From Aminipila butyrica (GTDB lineage: Bacteria; Bacillota; Clostridia; Peptostreptococcales; Anaerovoracaceae), in the NCBI RefSeq assembly GCF_010669305.1, contig NZ_CP048649.1, positions 3,100,001 to 3,164,000 of the forward strand: DNA of 64,000 nt. Reading direction: 5' to 3'. Each line of letters begins with the position of its first letter. The first letter of the stretch is position 1. This document shows positions 16,722 through 25,422 of the stretch, piece after piece. A model generated the notes under the pieces. It was not told the DNA's origin. It worked only from the letters and a program-made list of their open reading frames with translations, and ran no database searches. Both the position numbers and the translations under genes were made by a program.

Positions 16722-17417
16722 TTACACCTCCTTGTTAAAACGATAACCGATCCCTTTGACCGTTTGGATATAAAGCGGTGTACTGGATTCCTCTTCAATC
16801 TTTTTACGCAGGCGGCTAATAATGGCCATAATGTTGCTATCATCATAGACATATGGCTCCCCCCAAACTTCCTCGTAAATCTGCTGTTTTGTTAATATTT
16901 TCCCCTGATTTTTAGCGCAAAATAATAACAAATCAAATTCTTTCGGCGGCAATTCAAAGGTATCATGTTGGGTGGTGACACTTCGATTGTCAAAATCTAT
17001 TGTCAGCCCTTTGTACACAAGGGGCTGTGAGTAATTGTCTGCTAAATTAAAGCGTGTAGCTCTGCGTATCAAGGAGAGAATCCGAGCAATCAGTTCTTCC
17101 ATATCAAAGGGTTTTGTTAAATAGTCATCTGCACCAGAACGCAGACCTTGCACTTTTGACATGCTGTCATCTTTGGAAGTCAACATAAGAATGGGGATGT
17201 TGCTTTGCGCCCGGATTTTCTCCAGAGTCTGAAACCCATCTATTCCTGGCATCATCACATCTAAAAGAATCAGCTGGTAATTGTCTTTTTCAAGGAGTTC
17301 CAGCCCTTTTGTCCCGGAATGGCAGTAATCGGCATTTATTCTCTCTTTTGCTACACTTTGCCTGATTAAGGCGCATAACTCTTTGTCATCATCTATCACT
17401 AAAATATGATAATCCAA
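16722..17417 (-). CDS. OmpR-family response regulator of the LanFEG/Bcr-like module
   Basis: 231 residues. Receiver domain with acidic pair DDD at 8-10, phospho-acceptor in LLDVMMPGIDG and Lys in TKPF, followed by a winged-helix domain (about 130-228, IYEEVWGEPYVYDDSNIMAIISRLRKK). It starts at TTG 17417 with GGAGGAGG upstream. First gene of the five-gene module; its likely target is the array of 11-bp repeats before the ATPase gene. Confidence 0.95.
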   Translation of the reverse strand: MDYHILVIDDDKELCALIRQSVAKERINADYCHSGTKGLELLEKDNYQLILLDVMMPGIDGFQTLEKIRAQSNIPILMLTSKDDSMSKVQGLRSGADDYLTKPFDMEELIARILSLIRRATRFNLADNYSQPLVYKGLTIDFDNRSVTTQHDTFELPPKEFDLLLFCAKNQGKILTKQQIYEEVWGEPYVYDDSNIMAIISRLRKKIEEESSTPLYIQTVKGIGYRFNKEV

Positions 17418-17582
17418 GTTCCCCCTCCTCCTATTGTCTTCTTTTTTATCAAATGAAAATAAACTTATTTTCTGTGTTCTCTTAGTCTGTTGCCTGTATC
17501 CATGCCTTTCAGTGTATACATCGAAATAAATAAAATCAATAGACTAAATCTTAACTTTATCAATCTGTATCATCTTCTCAGG

Positions 17583-17610
17583 TTTAGATGCTTTTGTGTT
17601 ATACTATAAT
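17583..17610 (+). promoter_or_regulatory. Probable promoter for the HssRS-like pair
   Basis: TTTAGA (17583-17588), 16 bp, TATAAT (17605-17610) about 95 bp before the GTG start. The rest of the divergent gap 17418-17705 shows no repeat or operator that I can support. Confidence 0.5.
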
Positions 17611-17705
17611 AAAGTCTGAAGGAGCCCGCCTCTATTTAATTTCAGTTTATATTGGATTGCTACACTGCCTCGGTTATGTGGTTAACCCCAGAAAGGAGCC
17701 TTATA

Positions 17706-18380
17706 GTGAATAAGATTTTAGTTGTTGACGATGACCCGCATTTTCGTGAGTTGGTCAAGGTAGTTTTGCGGGAAGAGGGCTTTATCCTATATGAGGCCAG
17801 CGATGGTCTGGACGCCCTTTCTAAATTGGAAACCATAAAAGTTGATTTAGCTATTCTCGATGTAATGATGCCCAATATGGACGGGTTTGAGCTGTGCCGG
17901 GAACTTCGGGAATATTACGATATTCCCTTGCTCATGCTGACAGCAAAGGGAGAAACTTCACAGAAAGTAAAAGGCTTTCAGCTCGGAACAGATGATTATT
18001 TGGTGAAACCTTTTGAACCGATGGAATTGGTGGTCAGGGTCAAGGCCTTGTTAAAACGCTATCAGATCATCGCTTCTCAACGGGTGCAAATCGGGAGATT
18101 GGTGATGAACCAAAAGAATTATGAAGTAACTGCCGGTCAAGAGAAAATTACACTACCCCTTAAAGAATTTGAGCTTTTGTTCAAATTAGCCGGGCAACCC
18201 GGACGGACCTTCTCTCGTGATACGCTGATTGAAGATATATGGGGCTATGATTTTGAAGGAAACGAACGGACTCTGGATGTGCATATCAACCGTTTGCGCC
18301 AGCGTTTCCCAGAGGAAAAATGTGCTTTTAGAATCACAACCATCCGAGGCTTGGGCTATCGCTTGGAGGTGGATTTATGA
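17706..18380 (+). CDS. OmpR-family response regulator, HssR-like
   Basis: 224 residues from GTG 17706 (AAAGGAG 7 bp upstream); an in-frame ATG at 17652 has no ribosome binding site. Receiver with VVDDDP, LDVMMPNMDG and VKPFEP, then a winged helix ending EDIWGYDFEGNERTLDVH, RLRQRF and TTIRGLGYRLE. The WGYDFEG(D/N)ERTVDVH region and overall sequence strongly recall HssR, the heme-responsive regulator of Gram-positive bacteria, although no hrtAB efflux genes are adjacent, so heme sensing is only a suggestion. The gene overlaps the kinase start by 4 bp (ATGA). Confidence 0.92.
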   Translation: MNKILVVDDDPHFRELVKVVLREEGFILYEASDGLDALSKLETIKVDLAILDVMMPNMDGFELCRELREYYDIPLLMLTAKGETSQKVKGFQLGTDDYLVKPFEPMELVVRVKALLKRYQIIASQRVQIGRLVMNQKNYEVTAGQEKITLPLKEFELLFKLAGQPGRTFSRDTLIEDIWGYDFEGNERTLDVHINRLRQRFPEEKCAFRITTIRGLGYRLEVDL

Positions 18381-19918
18381 AAAAAAATAAGCTTGTCGGC
18401 TTTGCAGAAGACACGATTTCAGAGTTGTCCGGGCTAATCATCTGCTTTGCTATTGCTTTTACCACTACCGTTACTGTGGGCTTTATAATGGTTTTACTTT
18501 CAGGGCGGGAAATAACAGATGACATGGTTTCCCCTTTTTATGTGTTTGCTTTTGCGGCGTGGATATTAACGTATTGGTTAGCCAAAAAAAATAAAAAAAT
18601 CAGGTCATTATTTGGGATTGAGTTTAACTCCAAAATAATAAATATCCGCAAGATTGCCTTAGTTTTAATGATCATTGGGATTCTGCTGATTTGTTTTGCC
18701 GTTGCCCATGGGCTCACCAGTATCAGCTACGGAATCATTCGGTTTATGCCAGAAGCCCAAACCACTCGTGAGTTTTGGAGTCTTAACATCCTACTCTGGG
18801 TGCTCCTTTTGTTTCTGGTCAAAAAGTTCCTATGGGCCAAGCTGCCTTTTGGTAACCGATTTATCAGCAGAAGGGAAATTGTTCAGGGCGTAGCCATAAC
18901 GGTTGTAAGCGCGGCGGTCATTTTGGGGGGATTGGTTGTTGCTTACTTTTTGGCTTTTGTTCTGTACGCTCTTTTTATGGGGCAAGGCGTGCCAGATGAG
19001 GCTCCCCCATTTTTTCATCTTCTTTGGTATTACTCCTGTATACTGGTCTTTTTCTTGCTTCGTTGGTATCTCAAGCATTCTAGTTTTACAAGCAATATTC
19101 GTTTGCTCTCTGAGGTGATGGACACATTGGAACGCATCGCCAAGGGTGATTTTAGCGTTCAGCTCAATCACAGCCTGAAAGAAGATGAACCTTTTGCAAA
19201 ATTAGTTAAGGGTGTCAACGAGATGGCCTTGAATTTGAAGCAGACGGAAAATATGCGACAGGAGTTTATCTCTAACGTGTCCCACGAAATACAATCTCCC
19301 CTTGCTTCAATCAAAGGGTTTACCCATGTACTTCACCATGATGAATTAACACCGGAAGAACGAAAACATTACCTGGATATTATTGAAACTGAAATAATGC
19401 GGTTATCCAGATTAAGTGAGAACCTGCTAAAACTTGCTGCCTTGGATTCGGACAGCGTAAAATTTCAACCCCAACCATATCGGTTAGATAAACAGCTTCG
19501 ATCCTTAATCCTAAGCTGTGAACCACAATGGGTCGAAAAAAAGATTAATATGACGGCCTTTCTTGACAGTGTAACCGTCACAGCGGATGAGGATATGATG
19601 AGCCAAGTGTGGGTAAACCTCATTCATAACAGTATTAAGTTTACACCGGAGGGTGGAAGTATACAGGTGGATTTACACCAGCTGGAAAATATTGTGGAAT
19701 GTAAAATATCTGACACCGGCATTGGGATTGACACGGAGGCGCAGCAACATATTTTTGAACGATTTTACAAAGCGGACAAATCAAGGGAACGCACGAAAAA
19801 AGGAAGCGGTCTGGGACTTTCCATCGTAAAAAAAACGGTGGAAACCCACGGCGGCAAAATCACCGTGCAAAGCGAGCCAGGAGCAGGAACATCCTTTACA
19901 GTATCCCTGCCCCTATAG
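18377..19918 (+). CDS. Multi-spanning sensor histidine kinase paired with the HssR-like regulator
   Basis: 513 residues. About six membrane spans lie between 15 and 240 (for example IALVLMIIGILLICFAVAHG and VSAAVILGGLVVAYFLAF), unlike the two-span HssS kinase with its extracellular sensor. Then a HAMP-like segment (LERIAKGDFSVQLNHS), HisKA with FISNVSHEIQSPLASIKGF, N-box VNLIHNSIKFT, DTGIGID and GSGLGLSIVKKT. It probably senses a membrane signal. Partner of the preceding regulator; the next gene, an acyltransferase-like enzyme, is 163 bp downstream. Confidence 0.92.
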   Translation: MKKNKLVGFAEDTISELSGLIICFAIAFTTTVTVGFIMVLLSGREITDDMVSPFYVFAFAAWILTYWLAKKNKKIRSLFGIEFNSKIINIRKIALVLMIIGILLICFAVAHGLTSISYGIIRFMPEAQTTREFWSLNILLWVLLLFLVKKFLWAKLPFGNRFISRREIVQGVAITVVSAAVILGGLVVAYFLAFVLYALFMGQGVPDEAPPFFHLLWYYSCILVFFLLRWYLKHSSFTSNIRLLSEVMDTLERIAKGDFSVQLNHSLKEDEPFAKLVKGVNEMALNLKQTENMRQEFISNVSHEIQSPLASIKGFTHVLHHDELTPEERKHYLDIIETEIMRLSRLSENLLKLAALDSDSVKFQPQPYRLDKQLRSLILSCEPQWVEKKINMTAFLDSVTVTADEDMMSQVWVNLIHNSIKFTPEGGSIQVDLHQLENIVECKISDTGIGIDTEAQQHIFERFYKADKSRERTKKGSGLGLSIVKKTVETHGGKITVQSEPGAGTSFTVSLPL

Positions 19919-19950
19919 GTATACCGTGTTTCTTCACACAGATAAAAAAT

Positions 19951-19990
19951 AATTTTATCTTTTAGGTAAAATTGTTTTTTATTTTTTGAT
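19951..19990 (+). terminator. Possible AT-only terminator after the kinase
   Basis: AATTTTA / TAAAATT stem with a nine-base loop followed by GTTTTTTATTTTTT. The stem has no GC pairs, so this is tentative. Confidence 0.4.
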
Positions 19991-20081
19991 TTAAATTCAA
20001 TTTACACGACATCGGTATGATGGTTTTACAACAATAGAAGTATCGCTTTTATCTTATAAATAAAATCTGGAGATGATTGGA

Positions 20082-21479
20082 ATGAAACGACTGTATGGCC
20101 TCGATAACACTGCAAAGCTCTATCCTGCGGTGACCAAGAATGCAAACACTTGTGTTTTTCGTCTTTCGGCAATATTGACCGAAAACGTTGACCACCACGC
20201 ACTTCAGCAAGCTGCTGAAATAACAATCAAACGCTTCCACACAATGGCCGTCAAATTAAAACAAGGATTTTTTTGGGTTTACCTTTATGAAAATAGCAAT
20301 CCGCTGGTAGTACAAAAAGAATCCAATTATCCTTGTGGGCCGATTATGGGAATCAAAGAAAACAATGAGTACTTATTTAAAATCATGTATCTGGACCGCC
20401 GAATTACCTTGGAGTGTTTCCACACGCTTACAGATGGCATGGGCGCGATGGAATTTTTAAAATCGTTAGTATATCAATACTTACTCCTAATTGGAAAAGA
20501 TGTTCAGGATGAGGGAATAATCCTGCTGCCAGAAAGTGTACCGGATCAACAGGAGGAAGAGGATGGTTGTTTAAGGTATTATCAGAAACACGTCAAAAAA
20601 TCAAAATTTGAGACACGAAAAGCCCGTGCCATTAAGGGAACCGTTCTTGCAAACCCTAGGACGAATGTCATTCATGGTGTCATCTCTAGTTTACCTCTTA
20701 AGAATTATGTACACCATCAAGGAACCACCATAACAGGGTATTTGACCACGGTATTCGCCCAAGCGATTTCTTCATCCGCTTCTCAGCAGGGTCAAAGCCA
20801 TCACCCTATTCGGATTGGTATACCTGTTAACCTGCGGGGGCTGTTCCCGTCAAAAACCCTGAGAAATTTTGTTTCGCAAATCAGTGTAAGTCTTCCGGCA
20901 GCTTCTGAACAAACCTTTGATGAACAGATGAATTCTGTAACTACACAAATGAAATCTTCTATAACAAAAGAAAATTTATCCGGCAGGATAAATACCTTTG
21001 TGGGATATGAAAAAATGCTGGCTGGACGGATTCTGCCCTGGTTCATAAAAAAAGCAGCAATCGATTTTGTATCAAAACGATCGAACCGGGCGACAACTGC
21101 TCTCTTGAGCAACCTGGGGAATATCAAGCTGCCCCAGTCGATGGCACAATATATTGACATGATAGAGGTGGTTCCCTCTCCTAAAAAAGCGGCCTCTATT
21201 ACCTGTGGTATCTGTTCCGTGGGGGGTAAATTAAATATTTCTTTTGCCAGCAATATCGTTGAATCCGATGTAATAGAACTTTTTTTCCATTTGATTTCCG
21301 AGCAAACAGGACTGGACGTTGAAATCTACTCCAATGGCTGGATTGAAACCGATACGCTGCCAGCAGACGGCAGAATCCGCTATCCGGCTTACGCGGCGGC
21401 AGAGACTAAGCCTCCCCAAATAAGCTTTAAACCTCCGTCCCGCTTGCTGCACGAGTTAATTCCTATACGGTGGATATAA
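20082..21479 (+). CDS. Condensation/alcohol acetyltransferase-like protein (CAT-fold)
   Basis: 465 residues. The motif FHTLTDGMGAMEFL near residue 115 fits the HxxxDG active site of the chloramphenicol acetyltransferase/condensation superfamily, and the C-terminal part (ATTALLSNLGNI, then VGGKLNISFASN) fits the alcohol acetyltransferase-like branch. Such enzymes pass acyl groups to alcohols or amines; the substrate is unknown. No carrier protein or other NRPS gene is near. ATG 20082 is favoured: GGAG lies 10 bp upstream, whereas ATG 20073 directly abuts it. It ends at a terminator shared with the sulfate operon. Confidence 0.75.
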   Translation: MKRLYGLDNTAKLYPAVTKNANTCVFRLSAILTENVDHHALQQAAEITIKRFHTMAVKLKQGFFWVYLYENSNPLVVQKESNYPCGPIMGIKENNEYLFKIMYLDRRITLECFHTLTDGMGAMEFLKSLVYQYLLLIGKDVQDEGIILLPESVPDQQEEEDGCLRYYQKHVKKSKFETRKARAIKGTVLANPRTNVIHGVISSLPLKNYVHHQGTTITGYLTTVFAQAISSSASQQGQSHHPIRIGIPVNLRGLFPSKTLRNFVSQISVSLPAASEQTFDEQMNSVTTQMKSSITKENLSGRINTFVGYEKMLAGRILPWFIKKAAIDFVSKRSNRATTALLSNLGNIKLPQSMAQYIDMIEVVPSPKKAASITCGICSVGGKLNISFASNIVESDVIELFFHLISEQTGLDVEIYSNGWIETDTLPADGRIRYPAYAAAETKPPQISFKPPSRLLHELIPIRWI

Positions 21480-21494
21480 ATACTAAGAAAACTG

Positions 21495-21529
21495 AAAATA
21501 GGAGGACCTCAAAGGGGCCTCCTATTTTT
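21495..21529. terminator. Bidirectional terminator between the acyltransferase and the sulfate operon
   Basis: AAAATAGGAGG..CC pairs with GG..CCTCCTATTTT, with A- and T-runs at both ends. Confidence 0.9.
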
Positions 21530-21562
21530 AAATCGTTAAATACATTTCTCGTCTTAATCTAC

Positions 21563-24103
21563 TTAGTCGTTCATATTTTCAATCGCCTGTGCAAAGTCGG
21601 CTTTCAAATCCGCAATGTCCTCCAACCCTACGCTGATACGAATCAAATCATCGTAAACACCCGCATTTTGCTTCTGTTTCTCTGAAGCATGTAGGTAAAT
21701 CGTAGAGGCCGGATGAATGACCAGTGTGCGGACGTCTCCGATATTGGTGGCGATACGAGCATATTTCAGGCTGTTGATCAGTCTGAAGGCTTTTTCCTTA
21801 GTCCCCGTACAAACCGTCAGAATTGCGCCGCCCATCCCCTTTTCCATCTGGCCGTCAATCAACGGTTTATATGGGCTTGCGTTTAGTCCCGGATAATTTA
21901 CACACTGGATGGCCTGAAATTTTGATAGGAATTCCGCCAGATTCAAAGCGTTTTCACAAAGCCTTTTCATTCGTATTCCCAGAGTCTCCAATCCGATACA
22001 ATTGAGGTAGGCGTTCTGGGGGGCCAAACAGGCCCCAAAATTTCGCCAGATGTCCTGCCTCAGCCGGGCGGTGTAGGCAAATTGCCCCATTGCTCTGTAT
22101 TTTGCAAGAGGAATGAACTTTTCAACATTCCATTTAAATTTCCCACCATCCACAATAACACCGGAAATAGCGTCTCCGCTTCCGTTTATGTATTTAGAGG
22201 AAGAATGGATTACGATGTGGGCTCCGTGCTCAAGGGGCCGAATCAGGGCTGGCGTCGCGGTGGTGCTGTCAATGATTAGCGGAATATTATTCGCTTCTGC
22301 AACATCCGCCAGTGCCCGAATGTTCACTACATCAAGGCGGGGATTGCCGATTAGTTCGGTAAAAATCACCCTGGTTTTGTCGGTGATATTTTTTCCCGCT
22401 TCCTTCGCTGTCATATGCTCTAAAAAGCGAGTGGTGATGCCAAAGAACTCCAGGTCTTTAAGCAGATCCAGCGTGCCGCCGAAAAGCCCGCTTCCAGAGA
22501 GGATTTCATCCCCACTTTGCAGGATATTCAAAAGGGCCATGGATACCGCTGCCATGCCGGATGCACAAGAAACCGCATCCACACCGCCTTCAATTTGAGC
22601 CATCCGCTTTTCAAAGGCAAGAGTCGTCGGATTGGAAATACGCGTGTAGGCAAACCCTGGTGATTTGCCTGCGAATACGCTTTCCAGCTTTTCCGCGGAT
22701 TCATGAGCAAAGGCTGAAGCCTGATAAATGGGTGGCAAGGTGGAGCCTGTCGGCTCAAGAGGATGTGACGTCCCTTGCAGAAGCCTCGTATTTAATCCCA
22801 TTCCTTGCTCCTTGTCTGGCCGGGAGACTTGACTTGACTCCCGTTCTGCCGTTTTATTTGCCTGTTGAATGATGCCACAGGCTGCTGTGGTGTGAGCTAT
22901 CCGATCAATCAGAATCAGCTCACCCAGTGCCTTATGTACAGCAAATTCCGCAAAAGGAATATGTAGTGGTACAGTAATATCACACAAAGCGATTTCATTC
23001 TTACGCAAGCTCTGGATTGGAAGATGTGCTCCACTGTTGATATCGACCTTGTATTGAATGCTGCTCACAATACAGGTATGCACCTTCGTGCCGATTTTAA
23101 TCCAATATTCTTTTCCCACGGTCAGCGGGCTCTCATCCATCCACAGCAAAAAGGAGGAAAAGCTGTTCCCAACCCTCAGCCTTGCACCCTTTTCAAGCAC
23201 ACATCCCCGGGAAACATCTACCTCCCGGTCCAGCTGTATGGTGGCTGGCTGTCCAGCAGAAGCCCATTCAGCCATCCTGTCTGCCACCAGGATGCTTTTC
23301 ACTACTGCGGTCTCGCCGCTGGGCCAGGCAGTAATTTCATCGCCAGTATGAACGCTGCCCGCTTCAATCTGACCCTGAAAACCCCGAAAGGTATGATCCG
23401 GACGGCACACTCGCTGGACAGGCATGTAAAACCCCGGCTCTGGCAGATTTCCGGCAATATCTACAGTTTCCAGATGCTGCAGCAAGGTTGGACCCTGGTA
23501 CCAAGACATGTTTGCCGAGGGTTTTGTTACATTGTCGCCCTCGGTAGCCGATATTGGAATTATCATTACATTTTCCAGAGATAATTCCTCACGCAGTTGG
23601 GATATCTCCACAGATATGCGATCAACGTGTTCCTTTTCATATCCCACCAAATCCATCTTATTGACTGCAAATATAAAGTGCTTAATTCCCATCAGTGCGC
23701 AGATTCTTGCGTGACGCCGAGTCTGTAATAGCACCCCTTGAGATGCGTTCAAAAGAATTACCGCCAAATCGGCAAAGGAAGCCCCTACCGCCATATTGCG
23801 GGTGTATTCCTCATGCCCCGGCGTGTCAGCCACAATAAAGCTGCGGGCTTCTGTGGTAAAATAGCGGTAGGCCACATCAATGGTGATGCCCTGTTCCCGC
23901 TCAGCCATCAACCCATCCAGCAGCAGAGAGTAGTCAATTTCGCCGCCCCGGCTGCCCACCTGACTGTCTAGGACGAGAGCCTGCTCCTGATCCGCATACA
24001 GAAGCTTTGAATCGTATAGAATATGCCCGATCAAAGTGGATTTTCCATCGTCCACACTGCCGCAGGTAATAAATTTTAAAAGTCCATTTTCTACTTTGCT
24101 CAT
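21563..24103 (-). CDS. cysN: Fusion: CysN sulfate adenylyltransferase GTPase plus MetY-like O-acetylhomoserine sulfhydrylase
   Basis: 846 residues. Residues 1 to about 420 are CysN: GSVDDGKSTLIG (P-loop), DTPGHEEY, NKMD, then elongation-factor-type beta barrels; with CysD it makes adenylyl sulfate (APS) from sulfate and ATP. After a short linker (about 420-434) comes a full PLP-dependent Cys/Met-metabolism enzyme: YTRISNPTT, the GSGLFGGT region, DSTTATP, and the PLP lysine in HSSSKYINGSGD. It probably adds sulfide to O-acetylhomoserine or O-acetylserine. CysN is often fused to APS kinase; fusion to a sulfhydrylase is unusual. There is an in-frame internal ATG at 22801 (residue 435) with AAGGAG 6 bp upstream, so a free 412-residue sulfhydrylase may also be made. 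Last gene of the operon; overlaps cysD by 1 bp. Confidence 0.93.
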   Translation of the reverse strand: MSKVENGLLKFITCGSVDDGKSTLIGHILYDSKLLYADQEQALVLDSQVGSRGGEIDYSLLLDGLMAEREQGITIDVAYRYFTTEARSFIVADTPGHEEYTRNMAVGASFADLAVILLNASQGVLLQTRRHARICALMGIKHFIFAVNKMDLVGYEKEHVDRISVEISQLREELSLENVMIIPISATEGDNVTKPSANMSWYQGPTLLQHLETVDIAGNLPEPGFYMPVQRVCRPDHTFRGFQGQIEAGSVHTGDEITAWPSGETAVVKSILVADRMAEWASAGQPATIQLDREVDVSRGCVLEKGARLRVGNSFSSFLLWMDESPLTVGKEYWIKIGTKVHTCIVSSIQYKVDINSGAHLPIQSLRKNEIALCDITVPLHIPFAEFAVHKALGELILIDRIAHTTAACGIIQQANKTAERESSQVSRPDKEQGMGLNTRLLQGTSHPLEPTGSTLPPIYQASAFAHESAEKLESVFAGKSPGFAYTRISNPTTLAFEKRMAQIEGGVDAVSCASGMAAVSMALLNILQSGDEILSGSGLFGGTLDLLKDLEFFGITTRFLEHMTAKEAGKNITDKTRVIFTELIGNPRLDVVNIRALADVAEANNIPLIIDSTTATPALIRPLEHGAHIVIHSSSKYINGSGDAISGVIVDGGKFKWNVEKFIPLAKYRAMGQFAYTARLRQDIWRNFGACLAPQNAYLNCIGLETLGIRMKRLCENALNLAEFLSKFQAIQCVNYPGLNASPYKPLIDGQMEKGMGGAILTVCTGTKEKAFRLINSLKYARIATNIGDVRTLVIHPASTIYLHASEKQKQNAGVYDDLIRISVGLEDIADLKADFAQAIENMND

Positions 24104-24996
24104 TAAAAATATCCCTCTCTCTTTCGGCGCTCCATGCTGCCTGCAGCTTCCTTGTCAATCACGCGGCTGGTGCGCTCACTTGTCGCCGCCGCCAAAGTTT
24201 CGGTGATGACCTCATCCAGCGTCTCTGCATGGGACTCCACTCCCCCGGTAAGTGGATAGCAGCCCAGCGTACGGAAGCGTACTTTTTTGAGCTCCGGCTT
24301 TTCTCCTGGCAGCAATCTCATCCGGTCGTCGTCCACCATGATCAGGTTGCCGTCTCGGTATACAACGGGGCGCTCCTTTGCAAAGTAGAGCGGTACGATG
24401 TCGATTTCTTCCTGCTGAATATATTGCCAGATATCCTTTTCCGTCCAGTTGGAAATCGGGAACACCCGCATACTTTCCCCCTTATAAAGCTGGGTATTGT
24501 AAAGCTTCCACATCTCCGGCCGCTGATTTTTTGGGTCCCATGCGTGATGCTCGTTGCGGAAGGAGAAGATCCGTTCTTTAGCACGGGATTTTTCCTCGTC
24601 TCGCCGTCCTCCACCGAAAGCTGCCGTAAACTGATAGGTCGTCAGTGCTTCCTTGAGAGCCTGAGTTTTCATAATATCGGTATATGCGGCCCCATGGTCA
24701 AACGGATTAATGCCCTGGGCAATGGCTTCCTCGTTCCGATAAACCAACATATTAATTCCCAATTCCTTCGCCCGTCTGTCTCGGAACTCTATCATCTCGC
24801 GAAACTTCCAGCTTGTATCAATATGTAAAAACGGGAAAGGCGGCTTTTCAGGATAAAAAGCCTTCAAAGCCAGATGCAGCATAACCGAGGAATCTTTGCC
24901 GATGGAATAGAGCATGACCGGCTTCTCACACTCGGCGGCTACTTCCCGAAAGATATAAATCGCTTCGGCTTCCAGTTTATTTAAATGTGTCAACAC
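24103..24996 (-). CDS. cysD: Sulfate adenylyltransferase subunit 2 (CysD)
   Basis: 297 residues of the PAPS-reductase-like ATP pyrophosphatase fold: PP-loop YSIGKDSSVMLHLALKAF, then LHIDTSWKFREMIEFRD, GGGRRDEEKSRAKERIFSFR, and FPISNWTEKDIWQYI. It adenylates sulfate with CysN-driven GTP hydrolysis. It starts at GTG 24996 with AGGAG about 10 bp upstream. It is third in the operon aprA-aprB-cysD-cysN/metY; a 111-bp gap with a hairpin-forming sequence separates it from aprB. Confidence 0.96.
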   Translation of the reverse strand: MLTHLNKLEAEAIYIFREVAAECEKPVMLYSIGKDSSVMLHLALKAFYPEKPPFPFLHIDTSWKFREMIEFRDRRAKELGINMLVYRNEEAIAQGINPFDHGAAYTDIMKTQALKEALTTYQFTAAFGGGRRDEEKSRAKERIFSFRNEHHAWDPKNQRPEMWKLYNTQLYKGESMRVFPISNWTEKDIWQYIQQEEIDIVPLYFAKERPVVYRDGNLIMVDDDRMRLLPGEKPELKKVRFRTLGCYPLTGGVESHAETLDEVITETLAAATSERTSRVIDKEAAGSMERRKREGYF

Positions 24997-25044
24997 TTCT
25001 TCACTTCTCCTAACATGTCATATTTTCAAAACCAGGGAAATCGT

Positions 25045-25099
25045 TATACTATTTTTTCTTTTGGCAGGGCCAGCTGCAACTTAAATTTAAAATAGTATA
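25045..25099 (-). other. Intercistronic stem-loop between aprB and cysD
   Basis: Perfect 11-bp inverted repeat TATACTATTTT (25045-25055) / AAAATAGTATA (25089-25099) enclosing a second short stem around GCAG..CTGC. There is no T-run directly after it, so it looks more like a processing or stability element than a terminator. Confidence 0.6.
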
Positions 25100-25107
25100 A
25101 AAGGCCC

Positions 25108-25422
25108 CTAATATTTATTGGAATCTCTGCCATCTACCGTAATGGTCTCCAGCTTCCCGTCAGTTTTTTTCACGGTCCAGTGAAGCAGCTGTTTTTCACG
25201 CCGAACGGTCAACTTACCTCCGAGACCATTTAAATCCCCACCGAGATAAAAGCAAATCGCTTCACAGGGACATTCCTTAATACAGGACGTGCAGCCCCAA
25301 CAGCGTTCAGGGTACTTTATATGCGCTTTGCCATCGGCCGTCAATCGAATTAAAGTTCCGGGGCATACCGTGGTACACTTCCCACAGCCGATACAGCTTT
25401 CCCGCAGGATCTCAATACTCAT
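25108..25422 (-). CDS. aprB: Adenylyl-sulfate reductase beta subunit-like ferredoxin (AprB-like)
   Basis: 104 residues with two [4Fe-4S] motifs, CIGCGKCTTVCP (about 10-21) and CWGCTSCIKECP (about 42-53). It is shorter than classical AprB because the C-terminal tail is missing. It should pass electrons to the flavoprotein encoded upstream, whose 3' end it overlaps by 11 bp. Placement between an AprA-like gene and cysD supports APS reduction to sulfite. Whether the pathway is purely assimilatory cannot be shown, but no dissimilatory sulfite reductase genes are in the window. Confidence 0.9.
   Translation of the reverse strand: MSIEILRESCIGCGKCTTVCPGTLIRLTADGKAHIKYPERCWGCTSCIKECPCEAICFYLGGDLNGLGGKLTVRREKQLLHWTVKKTDGKLETITVDGRDSNKY

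Noticed and set aside
13150..17417. Lantibiotic biosynthesis cluster
   Set aside because: Only immunity-type transporter and two-component genes are present; no lanthionine synthetase, precursor peptide or leader peptidase could be found.
22113..22598. 161-residue plus-strand ORF
   Set aside because: It lies opposite the sulfhydrylase half of the CysN fusion, whose conserved motifs cover this stretch; it is a shadow frame.
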